Of a DNA stretch of 64,000 nucleotides, positions 28,332 to 37,525 are shown piece by piece (position 1 is the stretch's first letter; each line of letters begins with the position of its first letter). Under the pieces are notes generated by a model that searched no databases, was not told where the DNA came from, and worked only from the letters and a program-made list of their open reading frames with translations. A program made the position numbers and the translations under genes. This DNA comes from Pseudomonas matsuisoli (lineage in GTDB: Bacteria > Pseudomonadota > Gammaproteobacteria > Pseudomonadales > Pseudomonadaceae). The stretch is from contig NZ_BMPO01000002.1 in the NCBI RefSeq assembly GCF_014647635.1, positions 434,001 to 498,000 on the forward strand, written 5' to 3'.

Positions 28332-29091
28332 GACTAACGAGTAGCGGCTCATCCAATTCTGGATTTTGCAGACCACGGGGTGAACTTTGCCATGGCGGCT
28401 TTGGCTAGACGTTGCTCTTTGGTCCCGTGCAGCAGTTCAGGGGACGGTTCACGTAATGACCGTTCGCACAACGGCTGCCGTTTTATCCAATATCCTTCAC
28501 GATCTACCATCGCTAAATTATTGCTTTTAATGACCAAAAATGAAAAAAACATTTAATACTCAATGAGTTAAGAAAAAAATTATCTCTTTCACTGACCTTG
28601 TGATTACCGACGCTTTCTTGCTCATTCTCGAAACCGATCCCTTCACACCAGGCTCGTTATTTAGGCTCCAATACGCTTTTCTCATAGCAGGGCCTGCCAT
28701 AGCTTTGATCGCCTAGCAGCGCAGATCGGGCATAGGCGACCAGATAAGCTCTGGATTAGGCGTTTATCGTATTCAGTGACCAAATTTCTCAATTTCAATG
28801 ACGGACGACAGCCGGTTCGAGCTTCAGTATTGTTGGCGACAGTGAGTATCCTTCCAGGCCCTGGCGCTAGCCGATTCGCATAATGTATATTATGTTAAAT
28901 CAAAGATTGACTTAGTTTATCTTTTTCAGTGGTAGCCCCTCCACAACCCAGAGCCTCTTTATCAGAAACGAGCTTTCGACCCTGTCATGCATTAGCTCCC
29001 AATCCTCCCCCCAGATATCAATAACTGGGAAACAGTGCTCTGGAAGTTTCAGCCCTTGGGCTGGGCTGAATGGGGCTCAGTCACAGCTATG
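28332..29091. other. AT-rich gap before the metallophore cluster
   Basis: No intact gene is seen. A 67-codon frame on the minus strand (28349-28552) is unrecognised. CATAAT-N4-ATTATG at 28879-28894 is a small inverted repeat of unknown meaning. Base composition is clearly lower in GC than in the cluster that follows, which marks a boundary. Confidence 0.35.
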
Positions 29092-29290
29092 GCTCCGCGA
29101 CCGATACCAAAGCTGCACATGGCGGTCGTAGCCTCGTCAGACTACTTCCGACAAAACCCTCAACCTGCCGCACCCAGTGATCTCGCGGCGCACAACTGCA
29201 TCAACCTGCGCTTGCCTACACATGGCAGCCTGCTGTAGTGGGACTTCGGGAAGGATGGCCATGAACTGGAAGCCCGCGTGGCAGAAAGGA
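29092..29290 (+). pseudogene. Remnant of a LysR-family regulator (effector domain)
   Basis: The frame reads LHMAVVASSDYFRQNPQPAA, SDLAAHNCINLRLPTHGSLL, then an in-frame TAG and WDFGKDGHELEARV. This is the middle of a LysR effector domain (VxxSPxYLxxHxxPxxPxDLxxHxCIxxRxP...W-x-F-x-x-x-G). The DNA-binding domain and the C-terminus are missing, and the reading frame is broken. It directly abuts the metallophore receptor gene, so it looks like debris at the site where the cluster joined. Confidence 0.65.
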
Positions 29291-29363
29291 CCACGCCAAA
29301 CGCTCCCTTCGCGCAGAAAGTACCGATTCGGGCAATGGGCGAACCAGTCGGGGCAGCGCGCAC

Positions 29364-29382
29364 GATGAGAACAAATATCATC
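29364..29382. promoter_or_regulatory. Candidate Fur box before the first TonB receptor gene
   Basis: GATGAGAACAAATATCATC agrees at 12 of 19 positions with the Fur consensus GATAATGATAATCATTATC. It lies 34 bases before ATG 29417. Confidence 0.45.
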
Positions 29383-29416
29383 CGTGGGATTCGTCTCATA
29401 CACAGGAAGTACCCGG

Positions 29417-31426
29417 ATGATCCGTTGCCCGCTACGTCGTACCACCCTGTCCCTGATGATCTGTCTGCCCGGTGTGGCGCTTGGGGAGGATGCCGGCGTA
29501 CTGGCCCTGCCCGACGTGACCGTCAGCGCGACCAAACAGGACACCACTACCTTCAACACGCCGTCCGCCGTCACGGTTATCGGGGGTGAACAGCTCGACA
29601 CCTACCGCTACGACAACCTTGCGGAAATCGCCCAGCGCACTCCCAACGCCGGTTTCACCGGCTACACGCCCAACTCGCCACAGTTGACGATTCGGGGCCT
29701 GGGCTTCTCCGATGACGAGTCGGACAGCACCAGCACTAGCGTGTTTATCGACGGTATTCCCGTGCACGGTAAAACCCTCGGGCAGCCGTTCGACATGGAG
29801 CAGGTGGAAATCCTCCGCGGCCCGCAAAACCTGCTCTACGGCAAGAACAGCATGGGCGGCGTGGTGGCCTTCAAGACCCGCGATCCGGGCTTTACCGCCG
29901 GCGGCAACGCGAACTTCGAATACGGCACCGACAACCGTATGCGGGCCGAGGTCGCGGGGGATCTGCCGCTCTCGGACAACACGGCCATCCGTGCCGTGGT
30001 CGGCGGCGAGAAGTCCGACGGCTTCGTCGAAAACGACACCCTGAACGATGAAGGCGCCGACTGGAAAAGCCGCTTTGGCCGCCTGAAGCTGCTGCACCTG
30101 GACGATGCCGGCGGCGAATGGCGATTCGGCCTGAGCCACCTGGAAAACCACGGTGGCAACGACTACTTCACCACCCGCGACCTCGCCAGCAAGCACCAGT
30201 CCGACAACACCGAGCCCGGTCGCAACAACCTCGAGTACTCCCTGCTTACAGGTGAGTACAAGCGCGAGCTGGCGAACAACCGCAAGCTGGTCGTGCTCGC
30301 CGGGGCCAGCCAGAGCGAGTGGAACTACTGGATGCCGGAATCGGCGTACGACGCCATCTCCGGGTTCGATGCCAAGACCAAGGAATTCAACTTGGAATCG
30401 CGCCTGACGGGCGTTGATGGCGACTTCGACTGGCTCGTCGGCGGCTACGCCTCGCACATCAAGCGCGAATCCCCCTACTTGTATGAAATGCCCGGCATGT
30501 TCGTCAGCGCCACGACCGCCGATGTCGATGGCGATACGTTCGCCGCGTTCGGTGAGCTCGGCTGGCGCTTCGCGCCGGACTGGCGCGCTGCGGCCGGGCT
30601 ACGCATCGAGCACTACCGGGCGGACATGGACTGGAGCGCCGACGTCACCGGCGCAGGCTTCAACGAAGTAAATGACGTCAAGGCCCGCGACACCGTCGCC
30701 CTGCCCCGCTTCACCCTGGAATATCAGCCGGACGACCAGCACTTCGCCTGGCTGACCCTGGCCCGTGGCTACAAGGCGTCCGGCTTCAACATCTACGCCA
30801 CCGACGCGTCGTCCGCTGGGCAAAGCTACGACCCGGAATACGGCAACTACGTCGAGCTGGGCTACCGCCTGCGGGACGCTAACCGTCGCTGGGAACTGGA
30901 GGGCGTGGTGTTCTACACCCGGCTTCGTGACCAGCAGGTGGTGGTCATCGGCGATGAGAATCAGAGCCTCACGGACAATGCTGGCAAGTCGCACAACCAG
31001 GGCGTGGAGCTGAGCGCCAAGGTTCGCCCCATCGACAGCCTGGAACTGCGCGCCTTCGCCGCCTGGGTCGAGGCCGAATACGACGAGTACACAGACACCG
31101 ACGGCAATGACCTTGAAGGCACACAGTTCCCCGATGCGCCGCGCAACAGCCAGGGCGTCTCGGCGACCTGGACACCGGACGAGCACTGGACCCTGGGCGT
31201 CGGCGCGAGCCGCCAGGCGAAGTCGTACCTGTACCCGCAGACCGAATACACCAACGATGCCTACACCCTGGTCGACGCCAACGTCAGCTACCGCCTGAAA
31301 AACTGGACCGTCGGGCTATACGGCAAGAACCTGGGGAATGCCGAGTACTTCGGCCGCGTGGCGAATAACGCCTTCGTGCCGGGTACGCCGCGCTCGGTAG
31401 GCGTCTCCGTCGGGGTGGACTTCTGA
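29417..31426 (+). CDS. TonB-dependent outer-membrane receptor, FyuA-like
   Basis: A 669-residue outer-membrane receptor for a metal-chelator complex. A signal peptide (MIRCPLRRTTLSLMICLPGV ending near ALGED) precedes a TonB box-like LPDVTVSATK. The plug domain follows (SAVTVIGGEQLDTYRYDNLA, VEILRGPQNLLYGKNSMGGV), then a 22-strand barrel ending in aromatic-terminated VGVSVGVDF. I chose ATG 29417 because it begins the signal peptide. Layout and length resemble the yersiniabactin/pesticin receptor FyuA. It is the first gene of the transport operon with the MFS and ABC genes. Confidence 0.9.
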   Translation: MIRCPLRRTTLSLMICLPGVALGEDAGVLALPDVTVSATKQDTTTFNTPSAVTVIGGEQLDTYRYDNLAEIAQRTPNAGFTGYTPNSPQLTIRGLGFSDDESDSTSTSVFIDGIPVHGKTLGQPFDMEQVEILRGPQNLLYGKNSMGGVVAFKTRDPGFTAGGNANFEYGTDNRMRAEVAGDLPLSDNTAIRAVVGGEKSDGFVENDTLNDEGADWKSRFGRLKLLHLDDAGGEWRFGLSHLENHGGNDYFTTRDLASKHQSDNTEPGRNNLEYSLLTGEYKRELANNRKLVVLAGASQSEWNYWMPESAYDAISGFDAKTKEFNLESRLTGVDGDFDWLVGGYASHIKRESPYLYEMPGMFVSATTADVDGDTFAAFGELGWRFAPDWRAAAGLRIEHYRADMDWSADVTGAGFNEVNDVKARDTVALPRFTLEYQPDDQHFAWLTLARGYKASGFNIYATDASSAGQSYDPEYGNYVELGYRLRDANRRWELEGVVFYTRLRDQQVVVIGDENQSLTDNAGKSHNQGVELSAKVRPIDSLELRAFAAWVEAEYDEYTDTDGNDLEGTQFPDAPRNSQGVSATWTPDEHWTLGVGASRQAKSYLYPQTEYTNDAYTLVDANVSYRLKNWTVGLYGKNLGNAEYFGRVANNAFVPGTPRSVGVSVGVDF

Positions 31427-31427
31427 C

Positions 31428-32666
31428 ATGAGCGACATTTCAATGCCCCTCTCTTCTGCGCGCCGGCAGGGTTTTGGTCGTGACTACCTTGCACTGGGGC
31501 TGATGTATTTCGCCCAAGGACTGCCCACCGGCTTGGCCTTCGACGCGCTGCCGGTGCTGATCCGCGAGGGCGGCCACGGGATGGCGCAGATCGGCTGGGT
31601 CGGCCTGGCCTTCTTGCCCTGGGCATTGAAATTTCTCTGGGCCAGCCCTATCGACAATGCCTGCCGCCGTTGGGGCATCGCCCGCGTGATTTACGTCACC
31701 CAAGGCTTGCTGGCCCTGGCCTGCCTGGCGCTAATGCCGTTCGCACCAGGCACGCATCTCGGTTTCGCGCTGGCGGGTGTCGTTGGCCTAAATCTGATCT
31801 GCGCCACCCAGGACATCGCCACCAACGCCTACGCGGTCAGTCGTCTGCAAGGGCGTGCGGCCGGGCCGGCCAATGCCATGCAGGTCGCAGGCTTCATCCT
31901 CGGTATGCTCACGGGCGGTGGCGGCTTCCTGATGCTCTACCCGCACCTTGGCTGGAGCGGGTTGATGCTGCTGATGGCCATCGGCATGCCGCTACTGTTC
32001 CTACCGCTGTTGCTGCGCCGCGACTGGCACAGTGATGACCCGCTGACCCGTGCCGGCAAGGTGCGCCTGCTCGGTGTGCTCCAGCATCGCGACCTGCTGT
32101 TCGCCCTCGGCATCGCCGTGAGCTTCAAGTTCGCCAGCACCGCTGTCGCTACCCTGACCAAATCGTGGCTGATCGACCAAGGGCTGGATGTCTCGCAGGC
32201 CGGCTCGCTGCAGGTCAGCAACCTGCTGCTGATGGCACTGGGTGGCGTGCTGGTGGGCATTCCGCTGGTCCGTCGCACCGGCAATCGCCGCGCGGTGCTG
32301 ATCACCGGTGCACTGGCCACGCTGCTGCTGGGCACGGCCTGGCTGCTGGACGCCGGCGGCGTGCAGGACGTGCGGGCTTACTACGCGGGCTTCGGGTTAC
32401 AGGCGATCTTCGAGGGTTCGTTCTACGTGTCGGTCTGGGCGCTGTTCATGAACTGGGCGTCCCACGAGCGGCCCGGTACCGACTACAGCGCGATGCAATG
32501 CTGCGAAAGCCTCACCAACATGGTCGGCGCCAGCATCGTTGGCGGGCTGGGACAGGCGTTCGGTTACAGCAACGTGTTCGCCAGCGCCTGGGTAGCAGGT
32601 GCAATGGCCTGGCTGTTGATCGCCTTCTGCCTCCGGCGACTGCAACTGGCAGGCGAAGCCGGATGA
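31428..32666 (+). CDS. MFS permease, AmpG/YbtX-like
   Basis: A 412-residue inner-membrane protein with 12 predicted segments. It starts YLALGLMYFAQGLPTGLAFD and contains CATQDIATNAYAV, the loop shared by AmpG and the yersiniabactin-locus permease YbtX. It begins one base after the receptor stop and overlaps the first ABC gene (ATGA). In related clusters YbtX-type proteins assist metallophore traffic, in some cases for zinc. Whether this one exports the apo-compound or helps import is not shown by sequence. Confidence 0.88.
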   Translation: MSDISMPLSSARRQGFGRDYLALGLMYFAQGLPTGLAFDALPVLIREGGHGMAQIGWVGLAFLPWALKFLWASPIDNACRRWGIARVIYVTQGLLALACLALMPFAPGTHLGFALAGVVGLNLICATQDIATNAYAVSRLQGRAAGPANAMQVAGFILGMLTGGGGFLMLYPHLGWSGLMLLMAIGMPLLFLPLLLRRDWHSDDPLTRAGKVRLLGVLQHRDLLFALGIAVSFKFASTAVATLTKSWLIDQGLDVSQAGSLQVSNLLLMALGGVLVGIPLVRRTGNRRAVLITGALATLLLGTAWLLDAGGVQDVRAYYAGFGLQAIFEGSFYVSVWALFMNWASHERPGTDYSAMQCCESLTNMVGASIVGGLGQAFGYSNVFASAWVAGAMAWLLIAFCLRRLQLAGEAG

Positions 32667-34408
32667 ATCGCACCCTCGACGTTCGAATGCTGATTGGCAT
32701 GGCGCCCTGGTCACTCGGCAGCGCGGCGCTGTTGGCGTGTCTATCGGCGCTGGCCAGCCTGGTGCCTTTCTATTGTCTGTATCGCATTGCAAGCGAACTG
32801 TTCGTCCCAACCCCAAACATTGCGGAAATCCAGGGATGGGTGGCTTGGGCCGTGCTCGCTGTACTCTTGCGCTGGGCGTTGATGGCGGCCAGCCATTCAC
32901 TGGCGCATCTGGGTGCATTCGACGTGATCCACCGTCTGCGCCTGTGCATCGCCGAACGGCTCGCACACGCGTCTCCCCGGTTTCATGCAGCGCGCGGGAG
33001 CGGAGAATTGCGCAAGGTAGTGATGGACGATGTCGGCTCCCTCGAAGGCCTCCTTGCTCACTTGCTACCCGATGCGGCCGCCGCGCTCTGTACACCGTTG
33101 TTCGCCTTCGCGCTACTGCTGACCATGGACTGGCGCCTCGGCCTCGCCGCGCTGGCTCCCCTACCCGTTGCACTGCTGTTGCAAGCATGGATGATGCGCG
33201 GTGGTCGCCAGCGCATGGTCGACTGGCAAGCCATGCAGGCGCGGCTCTCAGCCCAGTGGGCGGAATACCTGCGCGGTATGCCAGTGGTTAAAGCGTTCGG
33301 CCTGCATGCCAGGTCTTTCGGCAAACTGGAGTCCAACGTGCTGGCGCTCGCAAGTTGGGTAGAACACCACGCCGCTCGCCTCTCAGTAGGCTGGGCCTGG
33401 TTCACCGCGCTGCTCTCGGCCAACCTGATTCTTATCGCGCCGCTGGGCGTCTGGCTGCATGGTCGGGGCGAAGTGGACGCTGCCACCGTGGTGCTTTTCC
33501 TGTTGGTGGCTCCGATAGTGCTGCAACCGCTGTTGCGGCTGACTTTCGCTCTTGGTGAACAGCAACGTCGGCAAGTCGCACTGGAGCGTATCGATGCCTT
33601 GTTGCAGGCACCGCCAATGAACACACCCCAGCACGCCGTCGCTCCCGCAGCCACCACGCTCCACGCCGTGACTTTCGATAACGTGCATCTCGCCTACGAC
33701 GGCCAAGCCGCTCTGCGCGGCGTGAGCTTCACAGCGCCGGCTGGCCAGGTGACCGCGCTGGTTGGTGCGTCCGGCTCCGGCAAAAGCAGCTTGTTGCGCT
33801 TGGTCTCACGTCTGGAAGAAGCCGATGTCGGTGAAGTAAGAGTAGCTGGAAAGGATGTTCGGGAATGGCCACAAGACGCGCTGCTGCAACGTCTCGGGAC
33901 TGTCTTGCAGGAGGTGTTTCTGTTCCACGGTAGCGTGGCCGATAACCTGCGCCGGGCGCGTCCCGATGCAACGGATGCAGAGTTGGCCGCCGCCGCACGA
34001 GCCGCGCGGGCGGATGGCTTCATCAGCGCACTGCCACAGGGTTACGACACACCTTTGGGCGAGCGCGGCGCCGGCCTTTCCGGCGGCGAACGGCAACGCC
34101 TGACCCTGGCCCGCGCGCTGCTGCGTGATACGCCGATACTGCTGCTGGACGAAGCGACCGCGCATGCCGATGCGGAGAACGATCGGCTGATCCACGAATC
34201 CCTGCTACAGGCGTGCCAAGGCCGCACGCTGCTGATGGTCGCGCACCGCCTCTACAGCGTGCGCCATGCCGACCACATCGTGGTGTTGGATGCCGGAAAG
34301 GTGGTCGGCCAGGGTCGCCATGAAGAGCTGCTGGCAAGCTGCCCGACATATCGAAAGTCCTGGGAAGACCAGCAAGCCGCCGCCGATTGGCAACTCGCGC
34401 GCGGATGA
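32663..34408 (+). CDS. ABC half transporter, YbtP-like (membrane plus ATPase domains)
   Basis: A 581-residue fused transporter: an exporter-type six-helix membrane domain (residues about 1-310) followed by an ATPase with VGASGSGKSSLLRL (Walker A), LSGGERQRLTLARALLRDTP (signature) and LLLDEATAHADAEND (Walker B). In yersiniabactin loci the YbtP/YbtQ pair has an exporter fold yet imports the ferric complex across the inner membrane; I infer the same here. The ATG overlaps the MFS stop. A long N-terminal extension of the open frame is not needed. Confidence 0.9.
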   Translation: MNRTLDVRMLIGMAPWSLGSAALLACLSALASLVPFYCLYRIASELFVPTPNIAEIQGWVAWAVLAVLLRWALMAASHSLAHLGAFDVIHRLRLCIAERLAHASPRFHAARGSGELRKVVMDDVGSLEGLLAHLLPDAAAALCTPLFAFALLLTMDWRLGLAALAPLPVALLLQAWMMRGGRQRMVDWQAMQARLSAQWAEYLRGMPVVKAFGLHARSFGKLESNVLALASWVEHHAARLSVGWAWFTALLSANLILIAPLGVWLHGRGEVDAATVVLFLLVAPIVLQPLLRLTFALGEQQRRQVALERIDALLQAPPMNTPQHAVAPAATTLHAVTFDNVHLAYDGQAALRGVSFTAPAGQVTALVGASGSGKSSLLRLVSRLEEADVGEVRVAGKDVREWPQDALLQRLGTVLQEVFLFHGSVADNLRRARPDATDAELAAAARAARADGFISALPQGYDTPLGERGAGLSGGERQRLTLARALLRDTPILLLDEATAHADAENDRLIHESLLQACQGRTLLMVAHRLYSVRHADHIVVLDAGKVVGQGRHEELLASCPTYRKSWEDQQAAADWQLARG

Positions 34409-34530
34409 CATCTTCGATGCCCATCCGCTGCGTGTCCCCCACTCATGAGTTTTCACGCGGCCTGTGATCCATAAAGGGCGAAACCTTCGCCCCATCATCC
34501 GCGCCGCCGTTCACCCGCGAGACCGCAAAA

Positions 34531-36288
34531 ATGCTCCTCGATCTTTTATTCGCCGGCCGCGAACTCGCCGGTTATCACGACCCTCGCATCCGGCGCGGCC
34601 TGCTTTGGGCAACGGCCGAGGCCGTCTGTGCCTTTCTGCCCTACCCGTTGCTGTACCTGCTGTTGGCCGATCTGCTGCTCGCCCGAGCCGATCCCACGCG
34701 GACCGGCTGGATCGCCCTTGCGCTACTGGCCACGTTGTTGCTGCGCATGCTCTGCGCGCGGCAGGCGATGCCTGCATTGTTCGGCGGCGCCTACGCCATG
34801 ATGGGCCAAGCCCGCCTGCGGGTGGCCGACCATCTGCGCCGATTACCCCTCGGCTGGCTGCAAACACAACGCAACGGTCATCTGAGCGCGGTACTGGCCA
34901 ATGATCTCCAAGTTGTGGAGGACCTCTGGTCCCACTCGCTGGGCGTCTTTTTCGGAGGGTTGCTGGTACCGGTGCTGCTTTCCGGCTTTCTGCTCTGGGT
35001 CGACTGGCGCCTCGGCCTGCTGGTGCTGGCCTGCCTTCCGATCGCCGTGCTCATGCTGCTCTCGAGCCAACGAATTCTGGTAACACAGGGCAACAAGCTC
35101 GCTGTCGCCAGCGCTCAGGCCAACGCGGACCTGCTCGAACACATTCAGGGCCTCAATGTGCTGCGCAGTCTTGGTCAGGCGGATGCCTCACGCCGGCAGC
35201 TCGCCGACTCGCTGGAGACCCTGCGCCGTGCGGCTATCCGCATCGACGTCTGGCCAGCGCCATTAGTGGGATTGTTCGGTTTCGCCGTAGAGATCGGCTT
35301 CGCCCTCCTGCTGTGGTTCGGCGTACAGCGCCTGGCAGCCGGGCAAACCGATGCCTCGACATTATTGCTCTTCGCCGTGCTCGCCCTGCCGGTCTACCGG
35401 CAATTGTTCGAGGTTGGCCTGGCGTTTCTCTTGCTGCGCTTCGCCCATCAATCGCTGCTGCGTATACGCGGCTTGCTTGCGGTGCCCGCGCTCCCTGAAC
35501 CGGCCACCTCCCAATTGCCGACGAGCCATGACATTCGCTTCGAGCAAGTGCGATTTACCTACGCCGGTGCGAGCAAACCAGCACTGGACGACCTCGATCT
35601 CACGCTACCCGCCAACAGCCTGACTGCATTGGTCGGCCCATCCGGCGCGGGTAAAACCACGCTGATGCACCTGATTGCCCGGCTATGGGACGTGGACAGC
35701 GGCCACATCCGCATCGGCGGTGTCGATCTGCGCACGCTCGGCAGCGACGGCCTGCAACAGCAGATCGCGATGGTTTTTCAGGACGTACAACTGTTCAACG
35801 TCAGCGTATTGGAAAACCTGCGCATCGGCCGCCCGGATGCCAGTCGAGAGACGGTCGAGCACGCGGCTCGCCTTGCGCAGGCCCATGCTTTCATCGAGCG
35901 TTTGCCTCAGGGGTACGACACGCTGCTGGACGAGAACGGCAGCAATCTTTCTGGCGGTGAGCGCCAGCGTTTATCCATTGCCCGCGCGCTCCTCAAGGAC
36001 GCCCCCATCGTGCTGCTGGACGAAGCCACTGCCAGCGTGGACCCGTCTGCCGAACGGCTCATCCAGCAGGCGCTGGCGGAGTTGGTGAAAGGTCGCACGG
36101 TCCTCGTCATCGCCCACCGACTGCATAGCATTCAGCACGCCGACCGTATTCTGGTGCTGGAAGATGGGCGACTGGTTGAGGAAGGCCGTCATACCGAACT
36201 TCTGCAACGTAATGGGCGCTACACCAGGCTCTGGCAGCAGATGGGGAAGGACTTGCCTGCTCGGGCGGACGGTGCCGCAGCGAGCTGA
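34531..36288 (+). CDS. ABC half transporter, YbtQ-like (membrane plus ATPase domains)
   Basis: A 585-residue partner of the preceding protein with the same order: membrane domain (about residues 15-320) then ATPase with VGPSGAGKTTLMHLIARLWD, MVFQDVQLFNVSVLENLRIG (Q-loop), LSGGERQRLSIARALLKDAP and VLLDEATASVDPSAERLI. The two together should form a heterodimer. A 122-base gap separates the genes, without a terminator. It ends just before a strong hairpin that also ends the convergent AraC gene. Confidence 0.9.
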   Translation: MLLDLLFAGRELAGYHDPRIRRGLLWATAEAVCAFLPYPLLYLLLADLLLARADPTRTGWIALALLATLLLRMLCARQAMPALFGGAYAMMGQARLRVADHLRRLPLGWLQTQRNGHLSAVLANDLQVVEDLWSHSLGVFFGGLLVPVLLSGFLLWVDWRLGLLVLACLPIAVLMLLSSQRILVTQGNKLAVASAQANADLLEHIQGLNVLRSLGQADASRRQLADSLETLRRAAIRIDVWPAPLVGLFGFAVEIGFALLLWFGVQRLAAGQTDASTLLLFAVLALPVYRQLFEVGLAFLLLRFAHQSLLRIRGLLAVPALPEPATSQLPTSHDIRFEQVRFTYAGASKPALDDLDLTLPANSLTALVGPSGAGKTTLMHLIARLWDVDSGHIRIGGVDLRTLGSDGLQQQIAMVFQDVQLFNVSVLENLRIGRPDASRETVEHAARLAQAHAFIERLPQGYDTLLDENGSNLSGGERQRLSIARALLKDAPIVLLDEATASVDPSAERLIQQALAELVKGRTVLVIAHRLHSIQHADRILVLEDGRLVEEGRHTELLQRNGRYTRLWQQMGKDLPARADGAAAS

Positions 36289-36306
36289 AATCTGTGAAAG
36301 CCCCGA

Positions 36307-36362
36307 AGGGCGGGTGAAACCCGCGTAGCTAGGCCACAAAAGCTGCGGGTTTTACCCGCCCT
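36307..36362. terminator. Bidirectional hairpin between the ABC and AraC genes
   Basis: AGGGCGGGTGAAACCCGC (from 36307) pairs with GCGGGTTTTACCCGCCCT (to 36362). The outer arms are extended by AGCT on both sides of the short loop. GGGCGGGT...ACCCGCCC hairpins of this kind recur in pseudomonad genomes. It probably terminates both convergent transcripts. Confidence 0.7.
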
Positions 36363-36414
36363 ACAAATTGGGTTTTCAAATATGCCTCAGTGACCGTAGA
36401 TGGCTCGCCGAGTC

Positions 36415-37317
36415 TCAAGCCTTGCGCCGCAAGATGCTGGGCAATACGCCGAACTGGCGGTGGAATGCGGCACTGAAGTGGCTGAGGTTCTGGTAGCCAA
36501 TATGCGCGCCGATTTCGGTGATGCTGAGGTTGCTTTCCTGCACCAGATCCCAGGCGACACGCATGCGCTCCTGCCGGTACAGCGCATGGATCGGCAGGCC
36601 AAAAAGCGCCTTGAATCCCCGCTTGAGCTTGAGTGAATTGAGACCGCAGGCGCGCGCCAACTCAGCGATCGTGGGAGGGTTGGTGAGGTCCGCGAGGAGC
36701 AGTTCGCGGGCATGCCGTAAACGTTCCTGATCAGGGCTGCGCTGCATTGCGCAACCTCTCCCCTGCTCCAGGAAACAGCCGAGCAATTCCAGACATTTCG
36801 CTTCGCAGAACAGTCGTGCGGGGCGCTCGGAAAGAAGCAGCTGATCCAGGTCGTGTGCCGCTCGCAGGGTTCGGGAATCGCTCGGCGTGACATGCAGGCC
36901 GCCGCGGCCACGGAGCAGATCGAAGAAGCAGAGCCCCTCATCGCCCGCGAGCATTTCCAGTGTCTCCGGGCTGAACATCAGCCCGACATGATGTGCCTTG
37001 CCACGGAAGTGATGCTCGATGGTCTTGCCGGGCAAAAACCCAGCCACCGCATCCAGCCCATTGATTCGCCCGCTCCAACCACTGGTGCGGATATCCACAC
37101 CGTCGCAAAGCCAGACGCTCAGGTGCACCCGGGGGTCGGAATCACAGACGGTAATTTCCACCGGCGTGGTGTAGTCGTTACGACTGGCGAAGCTCTGGAG
37201 GCCCGAATCACCGACATACGCCCCCATTTTTTCCGGTACACCTGGCCAGGGGTCACCGCCCTCGACGAAGTCGGTCGGTAACAAGCCTGCCAGGTCGACA
37301 GAGCGAAGTTCGGACAT
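36415..37317 (-). CDS. AraC-family regulator, PchR/YbtA-like
   Basis: A 300-residue activator with an N-terminal ligand domain (to about residue 195) and a C-terminal double helix-turn-helix (PPTIAELARACGLNSLKLKR, FKALFGLPIHALYRQERM, LSITEIGAHIGYQNLSHFSAAFHRQFGVLP). Regulators of this kind bind the ferric chelator as co-inducer and switch on their own cluster. Its position between the transport and biosynthesis halves fits. A Fur-like sequence lies 77 bases upstream, at 37394-37412. Confidence 0.9.
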   Translation of the reverse strand: MSELRSVDLAGLLPTDFVEGGDPWPGVPEKMGAYVGDSGLQSFASRNDYTTPVEITVCDSDPRVHLSVWLCDGVDIRTSGWSGRINGLDAVAGFLPGKTIEHHFRGKAHHVGLMFSPETLEMLAGDEGLCFFDLLRGRGGLHVTPSDSRTLRAAHDLDQLLLSERPARLFCEAKCLELLGCFLEQGRGCAMQRSPDQERLRHARELLLADLTNPPTIAELARACGLNSLKLKRGFKALFGLPIHALYRQERMRVAWDLVQESNLSITEIGAHIGYQNLSHFSAAFHRQFGVLPSILRRKA

Positions 37318-37393
37318 GGGCCCTCCTACCTCCTATTAGCCAAGCCACACCAGTGTTGGTATGGGATAGCATCGAAAGAAGCCCATTCTAGAT

Positions 37394-37412
37394 GCGAATG
37401 AATATCATGCAA
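37394..37412. promoter_or_regulatory. Candidate Fur box before the AraC gene
   Basis: GCGAATGAATATCATGCAA matches the Fur consensus at 11 of 19 positions, with core AATGAATATCAT. It lies in the 200-base gap between the AraC and methyltransferase genes. Confidence 0.4.
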
Positions 37413-37525
37413 TCAATTTTGCATATGTTTATTCCTTAGGTCCGTGAACGCCTACTTCTGCGAGATATGCGTACCAGAGCACTACAAACGTTTTCCCGCG
37501 CAAGATCGCCAACAAAAAGCGTCGC

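Noticed and set aside
28879-28894. CATAAT-N4-ATTATG considered as a second Zur or a Fur box
   Set aside because: Aligns poorly with both consensus sequences and is not close to an intact gene start.
29432-30457. A 341-codon minus-strand frame inside the first TonB receptor gene
   Set aside because: Antisense shadow of a clear receptor; rich in Val/Ala/Gly without domain motifs.
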